Shown here piece after piece: positions 1-6,951 of a stretch of 13,482 nucleotides of DNA. The notes under the pieces were generated by a model that ran no database searches, had not been told where the DNA came from, and worked only from the letters and a program-made list of their open reading frames with translations. The position numbers were made by a program, and so were the translations under genes. Numbering within the stretch: position 1 is the first letter of the stretch; each line of letters begins with the position of its first letter. The DNA is from Prevotellaceae bacterium (GTDB taxonomy: Bacteria; Bacteroidota; Bacteroidia; Bacteroidales; UBA932): positions 1-13,482 of the forward strand of contig JAITAP010000074.1 in the NCBI GenBank assembly GCA_031284065.1, read 5' to 3'.

Positions 1-75
1 GAAAATAAGGGTTTCCTTTTCCCTGTTAGTAGCTACTAAGGGGGTGGGAAAATAAGGGTTTACGCCCTTAGTAGC
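1..75. repeat. Short direct and inverted repeats (GAAAATAAGGGTTT x2)
   Basis: The 14-mer GAAAATAAGGGTTT occurs at 1-14 and again at 48-61, 47 bp apart. Between the copies is a perfect 14-bp palindrome, TTAGTAGCTACTAA (26-39). Its right half, extended to GCTACTAAGGG (32-42), recurs inverted as CCCTTAGTAGC at 65-75. A degenerate inverse of the 14-mer (CCCTTATTTC) lies at 101-110. The first copy begins at the window edge, so the array may extend further left. Confidence 0.6.
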
Positions 76-203
76 ACAGTTGCATCCTCCGGCACATTTG
101 CCCTTATTTCTTTAGCTCAGCTTTCGCAAGGGTGTTACGGCAAATTGTAATTATTGAGGAAGCCATATAAAACGGAGTGGCCGTAATTCTCAACTTTCAA
201 CGG

Positions 204-389
204 CTTTGCTGCAACGAATAACGGCTCATGTTATGCAGGTTTATAATTTTTGATGGATTGCAATTGTTCTCAATTCCCCTACGGGGAACAGGAACGAAGC
301 GGAGTTCGGCGCAGCCAATAGGAACGTAGCTAATTGAAATATTTATTAGACTTTATGTAATAGTTAGCACGTTATTCGTTGCAACAAAG
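204..389. repeat. MITE-like segment with 20-bp terminal inverted repeats
   Basis: The left end (204-223, CTTTGCTGCAACGAATAACG) and the right end (370-389, CGTTATTCGTTGCAACAAAG) are inverted copies matching at 19 of 20 positions. They bound 146 bp without coding capacity. Similarity between the arms seems to continue weakly inward. A further copy of the end sequence (15 bp identical to the outer part of the right arm) is found about 13 kb away at 13311-13325, so this looks like a dispersed family. I see no clear target-site duplication, so mobility is inferred and not shown. Confidence 0.5.
274..288. repeat. Short hairpin TTCCCC-tac-GGGGAA
   Basis: A perfect 6-bp stem with a 3-base loop lies inside the MITE-like segment. 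It has the same CCC-NNN-GGG layout as the hairpin at 406-418 and the 22-nt repeats at the right end of the window. Nearby, AGGAACG-A/T-AGC occurs twice (about 290-301 and 321-332). No T-run follows, so it does not look like a terminator. Confidence 0.35.
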
Positions 390-405
390 TCAATTCTTAA
401 GCGTT

Positions 406-418
406 GCCCCTGCGGGGC
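406..418. repeat. Short hairpin GCCCC-tgc-GGGGC
   Basis: A perfect 5-bp GC stem with loop TGC lies just outside the right arm of the MITE-like segment. The loop is identical to the centre of the 22-nt repeats at the right edge of the window (GTCCC-TGC-GGGAC), which hints at a common REP-like class. This is inference from pattern only. Confidence 0.35.
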
Positions 419-483
419 TTACCCGAAATGGTTTTTTTGTAGAAAACTTTTTTTAGTCGGGTCGGTAGCGATTTCGAATCTTC

Positions 484-514
484 TTGTTTTTTTTCGCAAT
501 ATTTTGTATCTTTA
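484..514 (+). promoter_or_regulatory. Bacteroidetes-type promoter, TTG-N20-TATCTTTA
   Basis: TTG at 484-486 is separated by 20 bp from TATCTTTA at 507-514, which matches the phylum's -7 consensus TAnnTTTG at all but the last base. Both spacing and sequence fit the Bacteroides primary sigma factor consensus. A start would be expected near 520, immediately before a strongly structured stretch. No protein gene lies downstream on this strand, so the promoter would serve a non-coding RNA. Confidence 0.45.
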
Positions 515-520
515 TTCTCA

Positions 521-620
521 GAAAAGGCGGGAGAACTTTCTTTAAGAGCAGAAAGGCCAGCTGCCCCTGTGATGGTTATGAGGAATTGGCCGCCCTCATT
601 GAAAGCCCGCTTCTTTTTAT
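521..620 (+). ncRNA. Candidate structured small RNA of about 100 nt
   Basis: The stretch after the promoter folds well by eye. A closing stem pairs GCGGG (527-531) with CCCGC (606-610). A perfect hairpin pairs CTTTCT (536-541) with AGAAAG (550-555). Another pairs ATGAGG (578-583) with CCTCAT (594-599). The loop of the last contains TGGCC (587-591), which can pair with GGCCA (555-559) to make a pseudoknot. The closing stem is followed by TTCTTTTTA, which could act as a terminator. It ends about 20 bp before the convergent stop of porU. I do not recognise the family: it lacks the SRP RNA core and I could not match it to a known riboswitch class. It could also be a chance structure or part of the porU mRNA tail on the other strand. 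Confidence 0.35.
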
Positions 621-640
621 TTGCTTAAGCGACGCCTCCC

Positions 641-3600
641 TTAATTAAGGAGCACCAGCTTTTCTACCTTTTCCGCATACTCTCCGGTGCTGCACCGCAC
701 CTTGATTTTGTACAAATACGTGCCTCGCCCCAGCTTGTCGCCGTAATCGTCGCGGCCATCCCACTCGATGGGGACGCTGCGTAGCGAGTTGCTGCTTTGC
801 GGCACGCCGCAGCGTATAGTCTTGACTAATTTTCCCGAAATGGTGAATACCTGTATAAGCGCCTCCATATCCGTGTAGGGGCGGTTGTGCTCGAAGAAGA
901 ACGCCGTTTTTTGCGTGAACGGGTTAGGGTAGTTAAGCGCCCTGTTCAGCGTAAACCGCTCGTCGTCCGCCACCCTAAACTCAATGCTCTGCTCGGCGGC
1001 GTTGTTCACCACGTCCCACACCTTTAGCGTAGCGGTGTACCGCCCTTTTTCCAGCGGCGGGACGGGAAACTCCACGCGCCCGGAGGTGTAGCTGTCGGTG
1101 TTGGCGGTGTAGTAGCTGTTCAGGATGTACGTTTTGCCGCCGGGTTGCAGCGTGAGCGTAATGTCGCGCCCCACGCCGTTGCCCGTAATGTTGACGCCGC
1201 TGCTGTCGGCAAGAAGGGCAATAAAGGTAGGCGCTTCGGTGGTAGTTCCGCCGGGTACCCAGCGCTCGTCGTTCATGTACATGCGCACGCTTGGCGGCGC
1301 GCTGTCGGCTATGGCGTTGCTGCTTATGCCGCCCACCGGCGCCCGGTCGCAGCCGCCCACCAACGCGCCGCCGGCTTTTCCTGTGTACGCTATTTTCCCC
1401 ATGCCGTAGCTGGGTATGATGTCCTGCGGTACAACAAACTTCGCCGTGAATTTTCCGTTTGGCGTGGAAACTTTTCCCCTGTACAGCACGCTGCTTTGCG
1501 TGCGGTAGGGGAACGGCGTTTGACCGCTGTTGCCCAGCGTTTGCTTGATTTGCTCCTTATCAAATACGCTAACGTAAAGTATATCGTTGAGGGCGCTGCG
1601 GTTTACGTTGCCCTCAATGCTGTCTTTGGATAGCGCTTTTAGCGTATCGGGGGTAGCGTATGGGCGGCCGTTAATGCGGGTTGTTTGCGCTGTGAGCGAC
1701 GGGAAATGCAGCATGAGCGCAGGGTCGCCAAGCAGCGAAAAGTTGAGCTGGTTTATTCCTGTTGTCGAGGCATTTTTGGTGCGCCGTACCATTTCGCCTA
1801 TTCTGGCGTGGCCGGAGGTATCTTTTCTGAAAAATTCTTCAATAAATTTTTGGTTGAGCGCAGAGTTTGCGCCGGAATACACCAGCCTTGTGGTCGATAG
1901 CATGGCAATTCCGCCGCCGTTGGGCAGGAACAGCACCTGTTCGCCTGCCGAGCGCACGTTGGGGTTGTCAAAGCGGCTGAACTCGCAGGTGGCGGTTACA
2001 AACAGCGGCAGGCGGTCGCGGTTGTTCCAGCGCTTTATGTCGCTCATGGTTACCACCTGTTCGTGCGAAAGCCACTGGTCGTTGGCGTGGCCGGTGTAGT
2101 TCACCAGCAGCGCGCCGCTGCATATTGCCGAGTTAATAGCGTCGGTAACGTTGGGGTAGCGCTCGCCCATCGGCGTAGATTGCTGCACGTAAGCGTCCAG
2201 ATATATTTTGTTGACGTAGTACAAAGGAGCGGAGTCCATGATGTAGTTGCCTATTTTTTCGGCTTGCTCCATGTGGTCGTTACCGTCTTCGTCGTCGGCA
2301 ATGATGACGCATTTGCTCATCCAGTCGCCGTCAAGGTTGTCGCTGTAGCGCACTATCTTGTCCACCAGCGCGCGCGCCTCAGCTTCGCTGCGGGCAGGGA
2401 TTCGCCCCACAGCCATGTCCAAATAGCCCCCTACCATTCCGTCGTTGCCAAGGTATTCGTTATCGTCGAGCAGCACAAAAAAATCGTCGCTCACGTATGA
2501 CTTTTCCGACACCAGCGAGTTGTCGGATTGAAAGGTGGGGATAAGCCCCACGCCCGTTTTTCCCTCGTGGTTAACGTAAGAGCCGCCGCCGAACAGCAGC
2601 AGATACTTTGGGGCTGTACTCGCGTTGCGGCGGTGAAACATGCGCATAAAGTTACGAATGGCGCTCACGTCGGGGAGCCCGCCGGAAAATTCGTTATACA
2701 CCTCTTCGGTGGTTACCGTCAGCACGCTCATGTTGTCTTTTTTCCGGTGAAAATCCGCCAACCTGTCGGCTTGCGCCGCCAGCGCAGGGTGAGTAACAAT
2801 CACCAGCTCCGGCGGCTGCGCTCCGTGCAGATTTTGGTTTGATACTTCACTTACGTACTCCGGACTTAAAAGCATGTTGTCGGCAAACGCCACAAATTCG
2901 CGCAGCGTGGGCGTTTCCACCGCAAAGCTGACGTTCCCCGAAGCGGCAATCCCGCCTATTTCCTGCGCATTGTGGAGGTCGGTTACGTCCCACACTCTTA
3001 CGTTTTGCTGCGTTGTGGCAACGTTGAACCGCGTAGTGCGCCCCGCGCCTGCCGTTTCTGTGTCGCGAAAAAGCAGCTGGCTGTTCTGCAACCTCAGGCT
3101 TGCCCGCGCGTTGATGGTCGTAAAATCCCACACGCCCCACGCCGACGCTGAGCTTTCCGGACGGTTGTACGTTATCTTCAGGGTAATATTTTCGCTATTC
3201 ACCGGAATATTCTCAAACAGGGCGGTGTCGGCTTTCATGTAGTCCACGCCTGAGGCAACGGGCGTAATCGTTAGCGTGTAGGGGCTGCCCTCGTTGACCG
3301 AAACGGAGTAGGCGCTGCCGGTGGTGCTGCGGGCAGCGGCGCACACCTGCATTTTCAGCTGCGGGTCGACGAGGTCGAGCGACGGGATGCTAAAGCTGAG
3401 CGAGTGCTGCCGCACCGCATCGTACACTTCCCCAAAGAAGCGTCGTCCCGAGCGCATCAGGTTGGTGTCGATACGCTCGCGGTAGTCGCGGTAGTCGTAG
3501 GTGTTGGCGTCGGTAACGTCGGTAGCCGCCGCCGCCTGCGCCGCCACGCGAATATCCTTAAGCGGCTTGCTGTCGGTGATGTAAATGTACGCCACGTCGG

Positions 3601-4057
3601 AGTACTCATTTTGCTCGTGCTCAAAAAACTTTTTTTGCTCGCTGTACCGCCACGTATTTTTTGCTTCGGCGTAGAAAAGAATTTTACCTCCGCTGACTTT
3701 CGTAGCCATTTGCAGCAGGTCGTCCGGCGCAGCTTCGCTGTTGAGGCGCGACAGCCCGCGGCGCCCGTTGCCCCACACGCTTACCGCGTCGAGGTTGGAG
3801 AATCCCCATTTTTTTAGCATGTCGGCGGTGAGCTGGTGCACGCCGGTTTGACGTACGCGCAGCTTTACCCAGCGTCCGCTGCTCAACACCGAAACGGACG
3901 CTTCCGTCAGTCGCGGGTTTGCAGCATGATTTTGGGCGTTAGCGGCGCAAAGAACCAGCAGCGTAGCCAACATAAATGCTGCGTACGAAAAGCCCCATGA
4001 GCGGAGCTTTATCGCGCGGTGTAGAATAATTGTATATCTCAATGGATACTTTTTCAC
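641..4057 (-). CDS. porU: Type IX secretion sortase PorU (C25 gingipain-like peptidase)
   Basis: PorU acts at the cell surface, where it cuts the C-terminal signal (CTD) from T9SS cargo and, in Porphyromonas gingivalis, links the cargo to anionic LPS with PorV, PorQ and PorZ. The 1138-residue product is close to the roughly 1158 residues of the P. gingivalis protein. A signal peptide ends near residue 40 (LCAANA before QNHAAN). The C25 peptidase domain spans about 415-785. It has the catalytic His in NYTGHAND (H657), the catalytic Cys in VTATCEF (C691, against C690 in P. gingivalis) and the family motif LLGDPALML near 776. The C-terminal ~95 residues form a type-A CTD-like module (NYPNPF near 1042, GKLVKT, WDGRDDYG, GTYLYKI). 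PorU is known to keep its own CTD. The gene diverges from porP over a short gap; its stop lies in a 12-bp palindrome (639-650) and no clear terminator follows. Confidence 0.93.
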   Translation of the reverse strand: MKKYPLRYTIILHRAIKLRSWGFSYAAFMLATLLVLCAANAQNHAANPRLTEASVSVLSSGRWVKLRVRQTGVHQLTADMLKKWGFSNLDAVSVWGNGRRGLSRLNSEAAPDDLLQMATKVSGGKILFYAEAKNTWRYSEQKKFFEHEQNEYSDVAYIYITDSKPLKDIRVAAQAAAATDVTDANTYDYRDYRERIDTNLMRSGRRFFGEVYDAVRQHSLSFSIPSLDLVDPQLKMQVCAAARSTTGSAYSVSVNEGSPYTLTITPVASGVDYMKADTALFENIPVNSENITLKITYNRPESSASAWGVWDFTTINARASLRLQNSQLLFRDTETAGAGRTTRFNVATTQQNVRVWDVTDLHNAQEIGGIAASGNVSFAVETPTLREFVAFADNMLLSPEYVSEVSNQNLHGAQPPELVIVTHPALAAQADRLADFHRKKDNMSVLTVTTEEVYNEFSGGLPDVSAIRNFMRMFHRRNASTAPKYLLLFGGGSYVNHEGKTGVGLIPTFQSDNSLVSEKSYVSDDFFVLLDDNEYLGNDGMVGGYLDMAVGRIPARSEAEARALVDKIVRYSDNLDGDWMSKCVIIADDEDGNDHMEQAEKIGNYIMDSAPLYYVNKIYLDAYVQQSTPMGERYPNVTDAINSAICSGALLVNYTGHANDQWLSHEQVVTMSDIKRWNNRDRLPLFVTATCEFSRFDNPNVRSAGEQVLFLPNGGGIAMLSTTRLVYSGANSALNQKFIEEFFRKDTSGHARIGEMVRRTKNASTTGINQLNFSLLGDPALMLHFPSLTAQTTRINGRPYATPDTLKALSKDSIEGNVNRSALNDILYVSVFDKEQIKQTLGNSGQTPFPYRTQSSVLYRGKVSTPNGKFTAKFVVPQDIIPSYGMGKIAYTGKAGGALVGGCDRAPVGGISSNAIADSAPPSVRMYMNDERWVPGGTTTEAPTFIALLADSSGVNITGNGVGRDITLTLQPGGKTYILNSYYTANTDSYTSGRVEFPVPPLEKGRYTATLKVWDVVNNAAEQSIEFRVADDERFTLNRALNYPNPFTQKTAFFFEHNRPYTDMEALIQVFTISGKLVKTIRCGVPQSSNSLRSVPIEWDGRDDYGDKLGRGTYLYKIKVRCSTGEYAEKVEKLVLLN

Positions 4058-4099
4058 TTTTTTAAGACGAAAAAAGAGTGCGCAAGATAAGCATTTTTC

Positions 4100-4107
4100 T
4101 AACTTTG
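4100..4107 (+). promoter_or_regulatory. Candidate -7 element TAACTTTG for porP
   Basis: This octamer is an exact match to the Bacteroidetes -7 consensus TAnnTTTG and lies 10 bp before the ATG at 4117. I see no good -33 TTG at the proper distance. Its position argues that porP starts at 4117 and not at the upstream in-frame GTG at 4078. It sits in the divergent porU/porP gap; no comparable box is visible for porU. Confidence 0.35.
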
Positions 4108-4116
4108 TCGGTCATA

Positions 4117-5175
4117 ATGTCAATTAAATTTTCATATCAATGTCGCTTGGCGATGTGCCTGCTGCTTGCTTGCTGCCTGCGCTGCGGGCAGCCTGCGCGC
4201 GCTCAGGACGCAAGCTTTGCCCAGCCTTTCATGGCGCCGCTTTTTCTCAATCCCGCCTACTCGGGCATGGAGGACGTTACGCGGCTGGGCGCTACGTACC
4301 AGTACCGGTGGGGGCGGCTGGGCGAGCCGTACACGCTTTACTCAGCCTATGCCGACTACTACTTTGACGCTTTCAGGAGCGGAGTTGGCCTTTGCGCCGT
4401 TTCGGACAGGCAGGGCGGCGGCGCGTTGACGCAAACTTCGCTGGGCGCTTCTTACGCCTATAACCTGCGCATTGCCGAAAGAACTTTCCTCCGATTCGGT
4501 ATTCAGGCGCTTCTGGATGTAACCTCCATCAGCGCCTCCAAGTTCATTTTCCCCGACATGCTCGGAGGGTACGGCAGCTCCACTTCCGACGGCAACGCAT
4601 ACGCCCCGCCGCAGCGACGCGATTTCGACATGGCGGTAGGCAGCGTCTTTTCGCACCGTATTTTTTACGTTGGCGCAGCCCTGCACAACCTCATGAAAGC
4701 CCCCGGCGGCGAAGTTGCCGGACAAATCGTTGCCACCCCGCGAAAGCTCACGCTGCACGGAGGCTGCAACATTTCCGTGCCGCTGTACGGCAACCGGCTC
4801 GCCTACTACCGCAACAGCGCAAGCACGCTGACGCTTTCGCCAAATGTGATTTACAACATGCAGGGAGCGTCTCAAGCTGTTGCGCTTGGCGGGTACGTCG
4901 GGTTGAGAGGTTTTTCCGGCGGCTTTTTCTACAAGGCGCAGAGCAACGCCAAAGCCGCTTTCTACTCCATTTGCGCGGCATACTCTTCCGGTTCATTTTC
5001 GCTCGCCTACTCATTTGATTTCGGCAAAGTGAGCGATGTTATGTATCGCTACTCACCGGACGTGCACGAAATTTCTCTGTCCTTTAAGATAAAGCAGCAG
5101 CCTAAAACCAGCTACTTTCAAAATAGAAGTAGTGACCGAAAAATACAGAATTCCCCTTATATTAACTATTTATAA
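4117..5175 (+). CDS. porP: Type IX secretion outer-membrane protein PorP (PorP/SprF family)
   Basis: Members of the PorP/SprF family are outer-membrane beta-barrel proteins needed for T9SS secretion; in P. gingivalis PorP associates with the PorK/PorN ring and PorE. The product starts with a signal peptide (MSIKFSYQCR, a hydrophobic Leu/Cys-rich core, then PARA before QDASF). The hallmark FLNPAYSGM follows at about residues 43-51, where the family normally has FNPAYAG. The rest is a pattern of short alternating amphipathic strands, and the C-terminal part has the family-typical HEISLSF. Length is 352 residues from this start, normal for the family. The ATG at 4117 is chosen over GTG 4078 because it gives a better signal peptide and lies just after a -7 box. 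ATG 4153 is possible but would lose the basic n-region. porK follows after 145 bp. Confidence 0.88.
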   Translation: MSIKFSYQCRLAMCLLLACCLRCGQPARAQDASFAQPFMAPLFLNPAYSGMEDVTRLGATYQYRWGRLGEPYTLYSAYADYYFDAFRSGVGLCAVSDRQGGGALTQTSLGASYAYNLRIAERTFLRFGIQALLDVTSISASKFIFPDMLGGYGSSTSDGNAYAPPQRRDFDMAVGSVFSHRIFYVGAALHNLMKAPGGEVAGQIVATPRKLTLHGGCNISVPLYGNRLAYYRNSASTLTLSPNVIYNMQGASQAVALGGYVGLRGFSGGFFYKAQSNAKAAFYSICAAYSSGSFSLAYSFDFGKVSDVMYRYSPDVHEISLSFKIKQQPKTSYFQNRSSDRKIQNSPYINYL

Positions 5176-5219
5176 CAGAAAAATAAGATTGCAAATAGCG
5201 CCAATACTCAATTAAGTGG

Positions 5220-5227
5220 TACCTTTG
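5220..5227 (+). promoter_or_regulatory. Candidate -7 element TACCTTTG for porK
   Basis: This is an exact match to TAnnTTTG in the 145-bp gap between porP and porK, about 94 bp before the porK ATG. The nearest upstream TTG (5189-5191) is 28 bp away, longer than usual, so the match is weak. If real, porK can be transcribed apart from porP with a leader of about 85 nt. Confidence 0.28.
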
Positions 5228-5320
5228 AACTCTGATAAATGGGGCTGTACATATTCCACTGTAAAGTCACATTCAATATTCATGTAAAACAAATTACGTA
5301 ATTTTTTTGATACAATAGCC

Positions 5321-6844
5321 ATGAAATTTTGTTTAAAGTTACTTGTGGTGTCTTTTGGATTAGTAGTTGTAGGTTGTGCTACAGGCGGCGGCGCTTCACA
5401 TTATACCGGCGCTTCCAAAACTACGGGATGGAAGTATAATGACGCCAAGTATGGCGCTTTTGAAGTGTACACAATGTACGACCAGCCCACGCCTCCGGGC
5501 ATGGTATTTGTGCCGGGGGGCACCTTTACTATGGGTGGGGTAGCGGAAGACCTCCCGTACGAATGGAACAACCCGCGGCGCCGCGTAAGCATTGACGCTT
5601 TCTACATTGACGCTACCGAAATTCGTAACATTGATTACCGCGAATATATCCACTGGCTGGAACATGTATATGCTTCATACCCGGAAATAGCTCGACATGC
5701 GCTTCCCGACACTCTGGCTTGGCGTAAGCCTTTGGGCTACAATGAAGCGTTTGTAGAATTTTACTTCCGCTTCACTTCGTACAATGAGTATCCCGTAGTA
5801 GCCGTGTCATGGTTGCAAGCCAGCGATTACTGTATTTGGCGTACCGACCGTGTGAATGAGCTCGCACTAATCAATGCCGGGGTCTTGGATCTTAGCGTAG
5901 CAGACCAAAAAGACGCCGACAACTTCAATACAGAAGCTTACTTGGCAGGAGAATATACCGGCGTGGTAAAGCAAAATTTGAGAGACGCAAGTGGGCGCAA
6001 CCCCGGAGGACGTGCGGTAAAGTACGAAGATGGCATCCTGTTCCCCAAGTTCCGTCTTCCAACCGAAGCTGAATGGGAATATGCAGCAATGGCTCCGGTA
6101 GGCAATATTGCAACCGGTGTGCTGGCCGGACGAAGTATTTACCCATGGAAAGGTGAGAAAGTAAGACTAACCGAAGGCGTTGAACAAGGTAAGCTGAGGG
6201 CAAACTTTCAAAAAGGACGCGGCGACCTGCTGGGAGTAGCAAATAACCCCGACGGTAACGCCCCTCAACCGGTACCTGTTAACTCGTTTTGGCCAAATGA
6301 CTTTGGACTTTACTGTATGGCGGGAAATGTAAACGAATGGGTGCTTGATGTTTATCGCACCTTGTCGTTTGAAGATGTGGAAGATGCTCGTCCGTTTCGC
6401 GGCAACATTTATACAACGTCGGCAAAAAACGAAGAAGGACGACCTATTAAGGATAGCTTGGGCAGGTTGAAGAAAGACACAATAGGGTACGTAAGCAATC
6501 GCCCAAACTATTTGCTGGGCGATAACCGAAACTATCGCGACGGAGATATGCTTTCGGCTATAAGCACAGGCGAGGATCTGGACAAAAAAGAAGAGAGTGT
6601 CAACTCCAACAGAATGTACTACCAAGGTGAAGGCGCAAAACGACAGGGAATGTCAAGTCTCGTGACCGAGCGGTCGAGGGTGTATAAAGGGGGCTCCTTT
6701 TTGGACAGAGTTTACTATTTAACTCCCGGTACTCGTCGTTTTCTCGACGAAGGACAATCACAGGAAGATATTGGGTTCCGCTGTGCAATGGATCGGCTGG
6801 GCGGCGCCAAGTTCAAACCGACAACGCCACAAGAATCTAAATAA
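5321..6844 (+). CDS. porK: T9SS/gliding-motility lipoprotein PorK (GldK), SUMF1-like fold
   Basis: PorK (GldK in gliding Flavobacteria) is an outer-membrane lipoprotein that with PorN forms the large periplasmic ring of the type IX secretion machine. The 507-residue product has a type II signal peptide with lipobox VVVGC, giving lipidated Cys19. Residues about 57-493 form a formylglycine-generating-enzyme (SUMF1-like) domain: PGMVFVPGGTFTMGG near 59-73, RLPTEAEWEYAA (245-256), GNVNEWVLDVY (335-345), YKGGSF (455-460) and IGFRCAM (484-490). The early GWKYNDAKYGAFEV segment is typical of PorK. The start is firm, since the lipobox is at the usual distance. In many Bacteroidetes porK is followed at once by porL, porM and porN; here a terminator and murF follow instead. 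By eye its codon use is less GC-rich than that of porU or murF. Enzymatic activity is not expected. Confidence 0.9.
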   Translation: MKFCLKLLVVSFGLVVVGCATGGGASHYTGASKTTGWKYNDAKYGAFEVYTMYDQPTPPGMVFVPGGTFTMGGVAEDLPYEWNNPRRRVSIDAFYIDATEIRNIDYREYIHWLEHVYASYPEIARHALPDTLAWRKPLGYNEAFVEFYFRFTSYNEYPVVAVSWLQASDYCIWRTDRVNELALINAGVLDLSVADQKDADNFNTEAYLAGEYTGVVKQNLRDASGRNPGGRAVKYEDGILFPKFRLPTEAEWEYAAMAPVGNIATGVLAGRSIYPWKGEKVRLTEGVEQGKLRANFQKGRGDLLGVANNPDGNAPQPVPVNSFWPNDFGLYCMAGNVNEWVLDVYRTLSFEDVEDARPFRGNIYTTSAKNEEGRPIKDSLGRLKKDTIGYVSNRPNYLLGDNRNYRDGDMLSAISTGEDLDKKEESVNSNRMYYQGEGAKRQGMSSLVTERSRVYKGGSFLDRVYYLTPGTRRFLDEGQSQEDIGFRCAMDRLGGAKFKPTTPQESK

Positions 6845-6883
6845 TACTAAGCGTAAATCTTTTTTCATGGCGCTTATATGCTG

Positions 6884-6920
6884 AAAAAACGGTTCGAGAA
6901 TTGCTTGAACCGTTTTTTTT
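6884..6920 (+). terminator. Intrinsic terminator after porK
   Basis: AAAAAACGGTTC (6884-6895) pairs with GAACCGTTTTTT (6907-6918). The stem can extend inward with GAG/CTT, leaving loop AATTG (6899-6903), and it ends in a run of eight T. The flanking A-run means it could also work on the opposite strand, although no gene reads into it from there. It closes the porP-porK block and shows that an upstream in-frame TTG at 6901 cannot be the murF start. Confidence 0.85.
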
Positions 6921-6951
6921 GTACATGGGCTATGGTAATGTAACTACAAGT

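Larger units (their letters stand above)
1..640. other. Non-coding, repeat-rich intergenic region
   Basis: No convincing gene is seen on either strand. The stretch is AT-rich compared with the neighbouring genes. It contains a 14-bp direct repeat near its left edge, several short palindromes, a 186-bp segment with 20-bp inverted ends, two CCC-NNN-GGG type hairpins and a candidate promoter plus small RNA; each is listed separately. The region ends at the stop codon of porU, which is read toward it. Confidence 0.75.

Noticed and set aside
110..160. TTTAGCTCAG near 111-120 resembles a tRNA D-arm
   Set aside because: There is no matching acceptor stem, anticodon arm or T-arm at the right distance. 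The TTTCGAATC near 471 is far away and unpaired, so it is not a tRNA gene.
289..316. SRP RNA tetraloop-like stretch (GGAACGAAGC...GCAGCC)
   Set aside because: The invariant GGTCAGG...GGAA...AGCAGCC order is not met and the expected long helix does not form.
521..620. Cobalamin riboswitch (GCTGCCCC...GTGATGG looks slightly similar)
   Set aside because: The conserved GCCACTG and GGGAAGGCG-type segments are absent, the element is too short and no B12-related gene follows on this strand.
641..4057. A secreted gingipain-like protease instead of PorU
   Set aside because: Overall length, catalytic Cys position (691, near 690 in P. gingivalis PorU) and adjacency to porP and porK fit the sortase better than a cargo protease.
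5321..6844. Sulfatase-modifying factor or formylglycine-generating enzyme
   Set aside because: The SUMF1-like fold is present, but the lipobox, the early PorK-specific segment and the neighbouring porP and porU point to the structural T9SS lipoprotein PorK and not to a catalytic enzyme.
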